This document shows positions 37,115-47,130 of a stretch of DNA of 64,000 nt, in pieces. The translations under genes and the position numbers were made by a program. The notes under the pieces are model-generated. The model was not told the DNA's origin. It worked only from the letters and a program-made list of their open reading frames with translations, and ran no database searches. The stretch lies in NCBI GenBank assembly GCA_964352625.1, contig CAYGSD010000002.1, positions 310,001-374,000 on the forward strand, given 5' to 3'. This DNA comes from JAAEPI01 sp964352625 (GTDB taxonomy: Bacteria > Bacteroidota > Bacteroidia > Cytophagales > Cyclobacteriaceae). The first letter of the stretch is position 1. Each line of letters begins with the position of its first letter.

Positions 37115-40100
37115 TGAGCAGAATGAATCAATTAGTTAAACTCGTTGGGATTTCCCTTTTGATCTACTCCTGTGGTAAGGCCAATGTGGAAAATACGCCG
37201 ACAGAACTTTATACGTTAATGCCTTCTTCTGAGACAGGCGTGACCTTTTTTAACCAAGTTGAGAATGAAAAGGAGATGAATATATTTCGCTACCGAAATT
37301 TCTACAACGGGGGCGGAGTAGCGATTGGGGACATTAACAACGATGGTCTGGCCGATATCTACATGACGGCCAATATGAAGCCTAATAGGCTCTATTTGAA
37401 TAAGGGCGATTTTGTATTTGAGGAGATTTCAGAAAGTGCCGGTGTTCAAGGAATAAAACCCTGGTCCACTGGAGTGGTGATGGTAGACATCAACCAAGAT
37501 GGCCTGCTCGATATTTATGTCTCAAACTCAGGAAATCTGGAAGGCAATAATCACGACAATGACCTTTACATAAACAACGGAGATTTAACATTCACCGAAA
37601 TGGCAAATGATTATAATCTTGCTAAAACTGGATTCACCACTCACGCTACATTCTTTGACTATGACAAAGATGGAGACCTAGACGCCTATATTCTCAATAA
37701 CAGCAACATCCCAGTAAGCAGCCTAGGCTATGCTGGGCACAGGCACGTTAGAGCAAGAGACTGGGACGTCCCTGATGCGCTAAAAGGAGTGGGAGACCTA
37801 TTGCTCCGAAATGACGGTGATACATTTACAGATGTGTCTGAGGAGGCAGGGATATATGGAAGTCTGATAGGTTTTGGACTTGGCGTCTACGTCACCGACA
37901 TTAACGAGGATTCATTCCCCGACATTTATGTGTCAAACGATTTCTATGAAAGAGACTATTTGTATATCAACAATCAAGATGGGACATTTAAAGAAGATAT
38001 AACTAATTGGACTTCTCATTTATGTCTATCCGCGATGGGTGTTGACATGGCCGACATTAACAATGATGGCCTTAACGACATTTTTATTACAGATATGCTC
38101 CCTGCTTCTGACGAGCGTATTAAAAGTGTCATGGAGTTTGAAGGATACAATGTTTTCAAGTTGAAGCAGAGCAAAGATTTTCACCAACAGTATATTCAAA
38201 ACACCCTTCAGATCAACAATGGCAATGGCACGTTCTCAGAGGCGGCTTATTTCAGTGGAGTGGCAAAAACGGATTGGAGCTGGGCCGGAATGTTATTCGA
38301 TATGGACAATGATGGGTTTAAGGATTTGTATGTCACGAATGGCCTCAATCACGACTTGACTGATATTGATTTTGTGGATTTCTTCGCCGATGAGGTCGTT
38401 CAGAAGCTTGTTTTGACCGGTGAGAAGGAAGACTTGCTCCAGATTATTGATAAAATGCCAGTAGTAAGCCTCCCAAATTATGCCTTTAAGAATAATGCCG
38501 ACTTGACTTTTGATGATGTCACAAATGAATGGGGATTTTCTCTCCCCAGTTTTTCCAATGGCTGTGCATACGGAGATTTGGACAATGATGGTGATCTTGA
38601 TTTGGTGGTAAACAATGTCAATATGGAGGCATTCGTCTACCGAAATAACACGAATGAACTGACCAACAATTCTTACCTCAAAATTGAATTAAAGGGATCT
38701 CCAAAAAATAGACAAGGAATAGGAGCACGGATGAAGCTCTATGTTGGTGATCAAATCATTTTCCAAGAACAAATGCCTTCTCGTGGTTTCCAATCGTCAA
38801 TGGAGTATGTGCTGACCGTTGGGTTAGGCGAGAGAAATATGGTTGATTCCATTCGAATTGTTTGGCCCAATGACAAAACACAGCTACTAAGGGAAGTCAA
38901 GGCCAATCAGAAAATCACCATTGACATCAATGAAGCTGAAGTGGGGATCAATACAAGGAAATTTAATCCTAAAGCGCAATTGTTGAGCGAAGTAGCTAAT
39001 GACTTGATTGAACATAAAGAAAATCATTATAACGATTTTGACCATGAGGGATTGATAGCAAAACAGCTTTCGCAAGAAGGGCCGGCACTGGCCATAGCAG
39101 ACATAGATGGTGATGGAAACCAAGATGTCTTTATTGGTGGTGGTAAAGGCCAACCAGGCACTATTTATCTGCATCAAGGAGGAGGGAAACTTACTATTTC
39201 GAATCAGAAGGCACTAGACGCTGATTCTCAATATGAAGATACAGCGGCAGCCTTTTTCGATGTAGATAATGACGGAGATCAAGATTTGATTGTTGGGTCA
39301 GGTGGGAATGAGGGTGCAGAAAAGGATACCTATAAAACGCGCCTTTACTTAAACAATGGAGCAGGTCTGTTCACTCGCTCAGCGATAGATTTCAGCGACA
39401 AGCAAATGAACATTTCGGTAATTGCTCCGAACGATTTTGATCAAGACGGAGACATGGATCTATTCATTGGGGCTCGAAGTGTACCGGGGCTGTACGGGAT
39501 CAACCCGGAGCATACCTTTCTTCAGAACAACGGCGATGGCACGTTTACCGATATTACAGAAAAGTCGGCCTATGACATTAAAGATGCCGGCATGATTACG
39601 GATGCGATCTGGTGGGACTATGACGAAGATGGGAAAGAAGATTTGTTGACTGTTTCTGAATGGGGAAGTCCATTGTTTTTTAAGAACTCTGGTCGGAGGT
39701 TGAGTCTGGAACCGACCAGCCTGGATGATTATCATGGATGGTGGCTAGATATTGAGAAAAGTGATTTGGACGGAGACAGAGATTATGACTTGGTTCTTGG
39801 CAATCAAGGAAGCAACACCCTCTATAAGGCGTCAGCGGAGCATCCCTTGAAGTTGTGGATCAATGATTACGATAACAACGGAACCATTGAACAGATCACC
39901 ACCAATAATTATAATGGCGGTGATTACCCTATCCACATGCGTAAGGAACTCACGAAGCAGTTGGCTTATTTGAAAAAGGAAAATCTTAAAGCATCCGACT
40001 ACTCCAAGAAAACCATCCATGAACTTTTTTCTAAGGAAGTCATTGATCAAGCCATTGTGAAAAGAGCGACTATTTCAGAGACCGTTATAGCCATCAATGA

Positions 40101-40446
40101 GGGCAATGGGCAGTTCACAGTACGCGCTCTTCCAAGCAGAGTCCAACTTTCATGTGTCTGTGGTATTGCATGCTCAGATGTGAATAATGATGGAATTATG
40201 GACATCATTTTAGCTGGTAACAATTTTGAATTCAAGCCTCAGTTTTCGCGTCTCGACGCTAGTTATGGAAACGTACTGTTGGGGAAAAATGACCTAGAAT
40301 TTGAATGGCAAAGTCTCGATAAAAGTGGTTTCTTCGTCAAAGATGAGGTCAAGCATTTATCAATATTCAAAGATGCTTCTGGCAATGAATTCTACTTTGC
40401 TGCTATAAATGAGCGTGCTCCAAAAGTCTTTAGACTAAATAAGTAA
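37114..40446 (+). CDS. FG-GAP/VCBS and ASPIC/UnbV repeat lipoprotein, second of three
   Basis: A 1110-aa paralogue of its neighbours, with a lipoprotein signal (LLIYSCGKA). The order is the same: N-terminal propeller (IGDINNDGLADIYM, DYDKDGDLDAYIL), ASPIC/UnbV at about 519-605 (RQGIGARMKLY, VWPNDKT), and a C-terminal propeller (IADIDGDGNQDVFIGGG). The stretch from about 300 to 460 contains the shared SLDMLP- or TDMLP-type motif followed by a long helical insert. Translational coupling with the first gene is likely. The three copies are clearly diverged rather than recent duplicates. Confidence 0.92.
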   Translation: MSRMNQLVKLVGISLLIYSCGKANVENTPTELYTLMPSSETGVTFFNQVENEKEMNIFRYRNFYNGGGVAIGDINNDGLADIYMTANMKPNRLYLNKGDFVFEEISESAGVQGIKPWSTGVVMVDINQDGLLDIYVSNSGNLEGNNHDNDLYINNGDLTFTEMANDYNLAKTGFTTHATFFDYDKDGDLDAYILNNSNIPVSSLGYAGHRHVRARDWDVPDALKGVGDLLLRNDGDTFTDVSEEAGIYGSLIGFGLGVYVTDINEDSFPDIYVSNDFYERDYLYINNQDGTFKEDITNWTSHLCLSAMGVDMADINNDGLNDIFITDMLPASDERIKSVMEFEGYNVFKLKQSKDFHQQYIQNTLQINNGNGTFSEAAYFSGVAKTDWSWAGMLFDMDNDGFKDLYVTNGLNHDLTDIDFVDFFADEVVQKLVLTGEKEDLLQIIDKMPVVSLPNYAFKNNADLTFDDVTNEWGFSLPSFSNGCAYGDLDNDGDLDLVVNNVNMEAFVYRNNTNELTNNSYLKIELKGSPKNRQGIGARMKLYVGDQIIFQEQMPSRGFQSSMEYVLTVGLGERNMVDSIRIVWPNDKTQLLREVKANQKITIDINEAEVGINTRKFNPKAQLLSEVANDLIEHKENHYNDFDHEGLIAKQLSQEGPALAIADIDGDGNQDVFIGGGKGQPGTIYLHQGGGKLTISNQKALDADSQYEDTAAAFFDVDNDGDQDLIVGSGGNEGAEKDTYKTRLYLNNGAGLFTRSAIDFSDKQMNISVIAPNDFDQDGDMDLFIGARSVPGLYGINPEHTFLQNNGDGTFTDITEKSAYDIKDAGMITDAIWWDYDEDGKEDLLTVSEWGSPLFFKNSGRRLSLEPTSLDDYHGWWLDIEKSDLDGDRDYDLVLGNQGSNTLYKASAEHPLKLWINDYDNNGTIEQITTNNYNGGDYPIHMRKELTKQLAYLKKENLKASDYSKKTIHELFSKEVIDQAIVKRATISETVIAINEGNGQFTVRALPSRVQLSCVCGIACSDVNNDGIMDIILAGNNFEFKPQFSRLDASYGNVLLGKNDLEFEWQSLDKSGFFVKDEVKHLSIFKDASGNEFYFAAINERAPKVFRLNK

Positions 40447-40457
40447 AACTGTCAGGA

Positions 40458-43400
40458 ATGAAATACATCTCAATCTTAATAGTAACTCTGAGTTTAGTTT
40501 CCTGCGGTGAATCACCTCTCTTTGAGAAGAAGAAAAGCACTGGTATTGAATTTCGAAATACAATAACTGAAACTGAAGACTTCAACATTATTGATTATCT
40601 CTATTTCTATAATGGTGGAGGGGTAGCTATTGGTGATATTAATGATGATGGTTTACCCGACGTGTTCCTCTCTGGGAATCAAGTGCGAAACAAGTTATTC
40701 CTAAATAAAGGTGATTTTCAATTTGAAGACATTACGGAAATAGCCGGTATAAGTGGAGAAAGCGATTGGAATACAGGAGCCACAATGGCGGATATAAATG
40801 GAGACGGCCTATTGGACATTTATGTGTGCGCAGTGGTTGGACTTAGAGGTTTGGGAGGGCACAATGAACTTTTCATCAACAATGGAGATCTCACGTTTAC
40901 CGAAAGATCACAGGAATTCGGATTGGACTTTGAAACCTACGGTTCCTCAGCGGCATTTCTAGATTATGACATGGATGGGGATTTAGATATTTTTCTCCTC
41001 AATCATGCGATTCATACCCAAGAATCTTTTGGTCATGCTGATCTTAGACACAAGCGCTCTTTCGAATCCGGTGACAAGTTGCTTAGAAATGACGGGGAAA
41101 AATTTACCGATGTGAGTGAGGAGGCCGGCATTTTTGGAGGCATAAATGGTTACGGTCTTGGTATTGCCGTGTCGGATTTTAATAGTGACGGGTACCCTGA
41201 TATTTACATTGGAAATGATTTCCATGAAGATGATTATTATTATTTAAATCAGCGAGATGGCACTTTCAAAGAAAGCCTAAAGGAATATTTCGGCTTTACT
41301 TCTAGGTTTTCGATGGGGAATGATGTGGCAGACTTAAACCACGATGGAAGGCCTGATATTCTTAGTTTGGATATGCTTCCTCAGGATGAGACCGTGCTGA
41401 AGAGTTCTGAAGGAGATGATAATTTGAATATTATGAGAATTCGAACTGGCGAGTACGGATATCATTATCAGTTCACTCGAAACATGCTGCAAATAGGAAG
41501 CGAGAGTGGTCAATTTGCCGAGACAGCATTATTAAGCGGAATTGCCGCCACAGATTGGAGTTGGAGTGGTCTTTTTGCAGATTACGATCAGGACGGAGAG
41601 CAAGATTTGTTTGTGGCAAATGGAATCCCCCGAAGACCTAATGACCTGGATTACATACGATTCGTTTCGGATGATCAAATCAAGAATAAAATAGGAACCA
41701 CCAAACTCGTAGACCAAAAGGCACTTGAGATGATGCCATCAGGCGCTGTTCAAAACTTTTTGTACAAAGGGGCTGATAATTTGACATTCACCGATAAGTC
41801 GAAAAGCTGGCTTCCTGACGAAAAGCAATTTTCCACTTCAGTGGCCATAGGAGATTTAGATCTTGATGGGGATTTGGATATGGTGATTAACAACGTGAAT
41901 GGGGAGGCTTCCATCTATCAAAACCAAACCAACGAATCTGCGAATTACCTTAAGATAAGTTTTGACTTAGAAGGTAAGAATGCGTTTGGCCTAGGCACCA
42001 AAGTTTTTGCCTATACGGATGGCAAGCTCCATTTCAAAGAATTATACACGGTAAGAGGGTTTCAGGCCTCTTCTGAGCCAGTCCTTCATTTTGGTTTTGG
42101 AGAAACAACCATGATTGATTCATTAAGAATTATATGGCCTGATAACACGACCCAGGTGCTGCAGGGTGTTCAGACCAATCAGCTCTTAGAGGTCAGTAAA
42201 AAGAACCCTCAACTATATAATTATCCCAAAAGAACGGCCCGCAAGAAATTTCATAAAGTGGAGGACATGCTGGGTATCAACTTCACACACAAGGAAGATC
42301 CTTACATAGATTTTGACCGCCAAAAGCTAATGCCCTACCAGGCATCTGATAGAGGGCCAGCCACTGCCGTTGGAGATTTGAATGGAGATGGTCTTGAAGA
42401 TATCTTTTTTGGAGGATCAAAGCACACCGCTTCAGTGATCTATTTTCAATCTGAATCAGGATTTGTCAATGCTGGTTTACTGGACCTGGATTCGGCTAAA
42501 GAAGATATTTCGGCGATAATCTCTGATTTCAACGGCGATCAAAAAAATGATTTGATAATTGGTACGGGCGGTGCTGACTATTATGGTAAAATGGATCAGC
42601 TCTTAGATGCTATTTACTACTTTGGTGATGAAAGGCCTACTAGAGAGACGCTTACAGAAGCCTATGAAAATGCCACTATACTAATTGAAAATGATTTTGA
42701 TCAGGATGGTGATTTGGACGTTTTTGTTGGAAACCATGTCGTAACGAATGATTTTGGGAAAATTCCGATTTCAACTTTGTTAGAAAACAAGAGTGGTCAA
42801 TTCGTAGTTAAAGACCAATGGGAACTCGGCATGGTTACCGACGCAAAATGGGCAGATTATGATGCCGATGGCGATCAGGATTTAATAGTGGTAGGGGAGT
42901 GGATGACTCCAAAAGTGCTAATTAATGACTACAGTGCTTTTTCCGTTAAGCCGCTGATCGAAGGTCTCTCTGGACTATGGCAAGCGGTAGAACCATTCGA
43001 CATTGACGAAGATGGAGACTTGGATTTTTTGCTCGGAAACTGGGGACTCAATTCAAAGTTCAATGCTTCCAAGGACTTTCCGCTTAGAATGTACTATTCG
43101 GATTTTGATGGGAATGGTAGTTCTGAAACAATCCTAGCGGCAGCAAAGGAAGGGAAGTACTATACTTTAGAATCAAAGAATGGCCTAACAGAGCAACTCG
43201 TATACCTTAGAAAGAAGTACACTGACTATAAGAGCTTTGCCGGAAAGACGGTCGAAGAAATATTTGAAAGCTCTTTGGATGAGGCCACTTTATTCGAGGT
43301 TTCGCAGCTTCAGAGTGGATTCCTTCGAAATGAGAACGGAAATTTTGTATTCGTTCCTTTTGAAATTGAACTTCAACTATCCCCGATTTTGGAGTTTTTA

Positions 43401-43658
43401 TCCTATGATTTTGACGAAGACGGAAAGGTCGAGGTGCTATCTGCAGGAAACTATTTTGGAGTGAAACCATACCATGGTCGTTTTGGGAGTTTTAATGGGG
43501 CAATGATTGAATCTGATTGTGAAATTAGGTATGGAGATGAACTAGGCCTGGACTTTCTAAACAAGTCAATCAGACATTTGAATGTAATTACAGTACAAGG
43601 AGAAACGTACCTAATTGCAACAGTGAATAACGGACGGGCGCAAGTCTACCAATTTTAG
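40458..43658 (+). CDS. FG-GAP/VCBS and ASPIC/UnbV repeat lipoprotein, third of three
   Basis: A 1066-aa paralogue with a lipoprotein signal (LSLVSCGES). N-terminal propeller (IGDINDDGLPDVFL, DYDMDGDLDIFLL), ASPIC/UnbV at about 495-585 (AFGLGTKVFAY, IWPDNTT), and C-terminal FG-GAP repeats (VGDLNGDGLEDIFFGGS). It follows the second gene after 11 bp. Three anchored calcium-loop propellers in one operon with SusCD suggest a surface complex, but the ligand is not known. Confidence 0.92.
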   Translation: MKYISILIVTLSLVSCGESPLFEKKKSTGIEFRNTITETEDFNIIDYLYFYNGGGVAIGDINDDGLPDVFLSGNQVRNKLFLNKGDFQFEDITEIAGISGESDWNTGATMADINGDGLLDIYVCAVVGLRGLGGHNELFINNGDLTFTERSQEFGLDFETYGSSAAFLDYDMDGDLDIFLLNHAIHTQESFGHADLRHKRSFESGDKLLRNDGEKFTDVSEEAGIFGGINGYGLGIAVSDFNSDGYPDIYIGNDFHEDDYYYLNQRDGTFKESLKEYFGFTSRFSMGNDVADLNHDGRPDILSLDMLPQDETVLKSSEGDDNLNIMRIRTGEYGYHYQFTRNMLQIGSESGQFAETALLSGIAATDWSWSGLFADYDQDGEQDLFVANGIPRRPNDLDYIRFVSDDQIKNKIGTTKLVDQKALEMMPSGAVQNFLYKGADNLTFTDKSKSWLPDEKQFSTSVAIGDLDLDGDLDMVINNVNGEASIYQNQTNESANYLKISFDLEGKNAFGLGTKVFAYTDGKLHFKELYTVRGFQASSEPVLHFGFGETTMIDSLRIIWPDNTTQVLQGVQTNQLLEVSKKNPQLYNYPKRTARKKFHKVEDMLGINFTHKEDPYIDFDRQKLMPYQASDRGPATAVGDLNGDGLEDIFFGGSKHTASVIYFQSESGFVNAGLLDLDSAKEDISAIISDFNGDQKNDLIIGTGGADYYGKMDQLLDAIYYFGDERPTRETLTEAYENATILIENDFDQDGDLDVFVGNHVVTNDFGKIPISTLLENKSGQFVVKDQWELGMVTDAKWADYDADGDQDLIVVGEWMTPKVLINDYSAFSVKPLIEGLSGLWQAVEPFDIDEDGDLDFLLGNWGLNSKFNASKDFPLRMYYSDFDGNGSSETILAAAKEGKYYTLESKNGLTEQLVYLRKKYTDYKSFAGKTVEEIFESSLDEATLFEVSQLQSGFLRNENGNFVFVPFEIELQLSPILEFLSYDFDEDGKVEVLSAGNYFGVKPYHGRFGSFNGAMIESDCEIRYGDELGLDFLNKSIRHLNVITVQGETYLIATVNNGRAQVYQF

Positions 43659-43661
43659 GGA

Positions 43662-44546
43662 ATGAAAAAAGTTTGGTTGGTTCTTGGCTTCATAGCAGCA
43701 TCTACTCTTGCATGGTACTTGTTCGTTCATTCATACGATACAAAGGCAACTTTCATAGTAGAGGCTTACCCGGGATCTGTGGTTCAAACACTTAAGACCT
43801 GGTCAAATTCGCGTGAAGATTGCAAAATAATTGATCAGGACTCCATTTTTTCCATAGAGCAAGAGGTCTCAAATGTAGGGTATACTTATAGCTTCGATTG
43901 GAACATTATTAGAAATGGAGCGGCTTCTTCAGAAGTGACTGTATTCATCTCAAAGAGAAATGGAAATGTCTTAGAAAGATTAGCTATTCCGTTCATTAAC
44001 ACTCCGCTTGAATCGAAAGCAAAGGAGTTGATAAGAGAGTTTCGTCTGGTTCTTACCTCTCATCTAGACAAAACAAAAGTTACCATTGAAGGAGAAGTAA
44101 CATTTGACTCGACCTTTTGTGTCTGCGTTCCGATAAAAACCTCGCAGTACGGAAAGGCCTATGGTATGATGAGTCACTACAATGGTTTAAGCATGTATGT
44201 GGCCGAACAGGGCCATGAATCGTTAGGCGTGCCATTAGTAGAAATCACTTCTTGGAAAATGAATTCAGATCAAATCGAATTCAATTTTTGTTACCCCATT
44301 GCTCCTACCAAGTCTCGAGATTCTAACTATACTTACAAGTGGCTTCCTTCCAGAAGAGCATTGAAGGCCGTGTATAATGGTAATTACATTACCTCAGATC
44401 GAGCATGGTTCCAACTCCTGACCTACGCAGCGGATAACAACCTGAAAACCACGAAGAAACCAATTGAAGTCTTTTACGATAATCCTAATTTTGGCATTGA
44501 GGAAAATGAATGGAGAGCGGATATATTTCTTCCTATTGAATATTAA
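43662..44546 (+). CDS. Membrane-anchored GyrI-like (AraC effector-binding type) protein
   Basis: A 294-aa protein with one N-terminal membrane helix (about 4-22). The middle (about 30-135) resembles a START/SRBCC-like beta region, and the C-terminal half (about 145-294) resembles the GyrI/AraC effector-binding fold (ALKAVYNGNY, FYDNPNFGIEENEWRADIFLPI). This fold binds small hydrophobic ligands. It starts 3 bp after the third UnbV gene and ends 4 bp before the haloperoxidase start, so it belongs to the same operon. Ligand unknown. Confidence 0.78.
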   Translation: MKKVWLVLGFIAASTLAWYLFVHSYDTKATFIVEAYPGSVVQTLKTWSNSREDCKIIDQDSIFSIEQEVSNVGYTYSFDWNIIRNGAASSEVTVFISKRNGNVLERLAIPFINTPLESKAKELIREFRLVLTSHLDKTKVTIEGEVTFDSTFCVCVPIKTSQYGKAYGMMSHYNGLSMYVAEQGHESLGVPLVEITSWKMNSDQIEFNFCYPIAPTKSRDSNYTYKWLPSRRALKAVYNGNYITSDRAWFQLLTYAADNNLKTTKKPIEVFYDNPNFGIEENEWRADIFLPIEY

Positions 44547-44550
44547 AACA

Positions 44551-45894
44551 ATGAAAAATCTAATAGTAGTTACTGGCTTGATCGTCCTTTCATCCCTGCT
44601 TGGTTGCAATGAAAGCGATGAATACTTGAAAACATTGAACGATCGTGAAATTGTCAATCTTTCGATGAAACAACTTACCGATGTTATCGTCCATGATATT
44701 TTCTCACCACCAGTAGCCAGTCGGATTTACTCCTATTCAAGCATAGCGGCTTATGAGGCCATGCGAGGCGGACAACCAACTCAGTTCAGAACCCTTGCAG
44801 GACAAATCACAGACCTCAAGGAGGTACCTGCTCCAGAAAATGAAGACATCAATTTTAATCTTGCCAGCATACATGCATTCCTCACGGTCGGTACCGCTTT
44901 GATCTTTTCTGAAGATAAAATGAAAGACTACCAAAGCAATCTTTATGAAAAGTTGGATGAAAAAGGATTGCCATCAGCAGTAAAGAAGGCATCCTTAGCT
45001 TATGGAGAAAAAGTAGCCAAGCACATCCTTGAATGGGCCGATAAGGACATGTACAAACAGACTCGAACATTTCCTCAGTACACCATTCAGCAGGAAGACC
45101 ATCTCTGGAAACCAACCCCTCCGGATTACATGCAGGGAATTGAACCTCACTGGAACAAAATTCGAACTTTAGTATTAGACTCAGCAAGGCAGTTTGAACC
45201 AGTAGACCCCTTTCCGATGAGTATGGATGAGGAGACAGATTTTTATAAACAGCTTAAGGAAGTTTATGATGTAGGAGTGAATTTGGATGAAGAGCAAACG
45301 GAAATTGCTAAGTTTTGGGATTGTAACCCATACGTATCACACCACCGTGGACATGCGATGTTCGCTACCAAAAAAATCACCCCTGGTGGCCATTGGATAG
45401 GAATTACTGCGATTGCCTCAAGAATGGCCAATAGCACTTTTGAGGAAACCGTCAACGCATATACTCGAACTTCAATTTCTTTATTTGACGCATTCATTAG
45501 CTGCTGGGATGAGAAATGGCGAAGTGTGGTGGTACGTCCAGAAACGCTGATCAATCAATACATGGACGAAGAATGGGTGCCCCTTCTACAAACCCCACCA
45601 TTCCCGGAATATACCTCAGGCCACAGCGTGATTTCCAGAGCAGCCGCCATTACCCTTACTGATATTTATGGTGAGAATTTTTACTTCAATGACACTACCG
45701 AGGTGGCATTTGGCCTCACCGAAAGAGATTTTAATTCCTTCTTGGAAGCATCGGAGGAAGCAGCCATTAGCCGTTTGTATGGTGGTATACACTACATGAT
45801 GGCCATAGAAAATGGCGTGGATCAAGGGGAGAAAGTGGGTGAGTTTATTGTATCCAAGTTGGTAACAGATATTCGAGAATCTTCTACTAATTAA
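44551..45894 (+). CDS. Vanadium-dependent haloperoxidase / PAP2-superfamily lipoprotein
   Basis: With the ATG at 44551 the product is 447 aa and has a clean lipoprotein signal (LSSLLGCNES). A longer in-frame start at 44464 would overlap the previous gene and lose that signal. The vanadate or phosphate pocket is complete and correctly spaced: K322 and R329 (KWRSVVVRPET), H358 (TSGHS), R408 and H414 (SRLYGGIHY). These match the Lys/Arg/His/Arg/His set of the family. Proteins of this type oxidise halides with peroxide or act as acid phosphatases, and sequence alone does not decide. It is the last gene of the SusCD-UnbV locus. Confidence 0.88.
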   Translation: MKNLIVVTGLIVLSSLLGCNESDEYLKTLNDREIVNLSMKQLTDVIVHDIFSPPVASRIYSYSSIAAYEAMRGGQPTQFRTLAGQITDLKEVPAPENEDINFNLASIHAFLTVGTALIFSEDKMKDYQSNLYEKLDEKGLPSAVKKASLAYGEKVAKHILEWADKDMYKQTRTFPQYTIQQEDHLWKPTPPDYMQGIEPHWNKIRTLVLDSARQFEPVDPFPMSMDEETDFYKQLKEVYDVGVNLDEEQTEIAKFWDCNPYVSHHRGHAMFATKKITPGGHWIGITAIASRMANSTFEETVNAYTRTSISLFDAFISCWDEKWRSVVVRPETLINQYMDEEWVPLLQTPPFPEYTSGHSVISRAAAITLTDIYGENFYFNDTTEVAFGLTERDFNSFLEASEEAAISRLYGGIHYMMAIENGVDQGEKVGEFIVSKLVTDIRESSTN

Positions 45895-46031
45895 TTTTCT
45901 AGACAGGCATCTATTTAAGATGGATAATACGTATTTCTCTTGATTTCGAGAATACTTCACTGCAATGTGGCATGATTTTTAGTCACGAAACAAACAACCT
46001 ACTTTTAATTGTCATTTGACAAAGCCTTCCT

Positions 46032-47078
46032 ATGAAAATCATTAGAATCATTTTTATCTTATTGCCTTTTTTGTCAGGGGCACAAACGACATACACCCTG
46101 TTGTCCAGCTGTGATACGGATGGTGAATGTAATTGGAACAACGGAACTTCTTGGGTAGGTGGAGTAGCTCCAAATGGCGGAACTCCAGTCAATGGTGATA
46201 TTATTGTAATCCCTGAAGGAACTCGAGTCGAAGTGCAAGGCGGGGGGAATAAGACTTCAATTACCAACCTAGTCATCTTGAAGGTATATGGAACCATTGA
46301 TGTTACAACATCAAGTGCAAGACTTGAACTACTCAATACTGGGTCACTCATTCAGCTTCACTCTAATGCCCAGATATTGGGTGGTGGTGCCTCAAATAGG
46401 TTGGCGATTGGAGGTACTAGTATAAATGGGGCGGCAATAAACTCACTCACTTATCCTAATGAGTTATCAGTGGATAATATAGATGGAGGGGGATGTGCAG
46501 TTCAGGGTGATTGTGCGGACTCAGACCCACTTCCAGTAGAGCTGACCTCTTTTGATGCCTCCTCTGATGTCGATGGTATCGGACTGGTTTGGCATACTGT
46601 CTCTGAAAAGAATAATGATTATTTCTCGGTTGAGCGTTCCGAGAATGGTGCTGATTTCTACGAAATTGGAAGGGTACAGGGAAATGGAACCACGGATATA
46701 GCTCAGGTATATTCATTCACAGACCATTCTCCTATCTCTAAAATAGAGTATTACAGATTGCGTCAGGTTGATTTTGATGGTCAGTTTGAGATTCATAAAA
46801 CTGTTGTTGGCTACACAGATAAGTTATCCAGCCAAGTGGCAATTGAAATTTATCCAAACCCTGCTTCAGAAAAAGTGACCTTAAAGACCGTTCAACCTGT
46901 CATGTATAATTTCATAAGGTTGGTTGATCAGTCTGGAAAAATTGTAGCTGATTTTGACACCAAAACGGATGGGTTAAGATTGGAGCGTGATCTTCCTAAA
47001 TTGAGGGGTGGCATTTACTTTATAAAGTATGAGGCCACATCCGGAGTTTCCGGAACGCAGAAATTGATGATCAGGTAG
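46032..47078 (+). CDS. T9SS-secreted protein with G8-like N-terminal region
   Basis: A 348-aa protein with a signal peptide (LPFLSGAQ). The N-terminal part (about 20-150) reads like a short beta-helix of the G8 or pectin-lyase type (NNGTSWVGGVAPNGG, GDIIVIPEGTRVEV). Next comes the linker PVELTSFDAS and a fibronectin-like segment (NDYFSVERSENGADF, YYRLRQVDFDG), which are hallmarks of T9SS cargo. It ends in a type A sorting domain (IYPNPASEK to GGIYFIKYEA). It probably binds extracellular polymer. A terminator follows. Confidence 0.85.
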   Translation: MKIIRIIFILLPFLSGAQTTYTLLSSCDTDGECNWNNGTSWVGGVAPNGGTPVNGDIIVIPEGTRVEVQGGGNKTSITNLVILKVYGTIDVTTSSARLELLNTGSLIQLHSNAQILGGGASNRLAIGGTSINGAAINSLTYPNELSVDNIDGGGCAVQGDCADSDPLPVELTSFDASSDVDGIGLVWHTVSEKNNDYFSVERSENGADFYEIGRVQGNGTTDIAQVYSFTDHSPISKIEYYRLRQVDFDGQFEIHKTVVGYTDKLSSQVAIEIYPNPASEKVTLKTVQPVMYNFIRLVDQSGKIVADFDTKTDGLRLERDLPKLRGGIYFIKYEATSGVSGTQKLMIR

Positions 47079-47101
47079 TAGATAAGAAAATAGAATTTAA
47101 G

Positions 47102-47130
47102 AGGTTACCTTAGTAGGGTAACCTTTTTTT
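47102..47130 (+). terminator. Intrinsic terminator abutting the LOG start codon
   Basis: An 8-bp stem AGGTTACC / GGTAACCT (47102-47109 with 47117-47124) with a 7-nt loop and a 7-T run ending at 47130, directly before the ATG at 47131. Confidence 0.8.

Noticed and set aside
33818..43658. Recent triplication of the UnbV genes
   Set aside because: The three proteins share domain order but differ throughout, including in their ASPIC/UnbV cores, so the duplications are old.
44464..44550. Longer start for the haloperoxidase gene
   Set aside because: It would overlap the preceding gene by 83 bp and hide the lipobox that the start at 44551 exposes.
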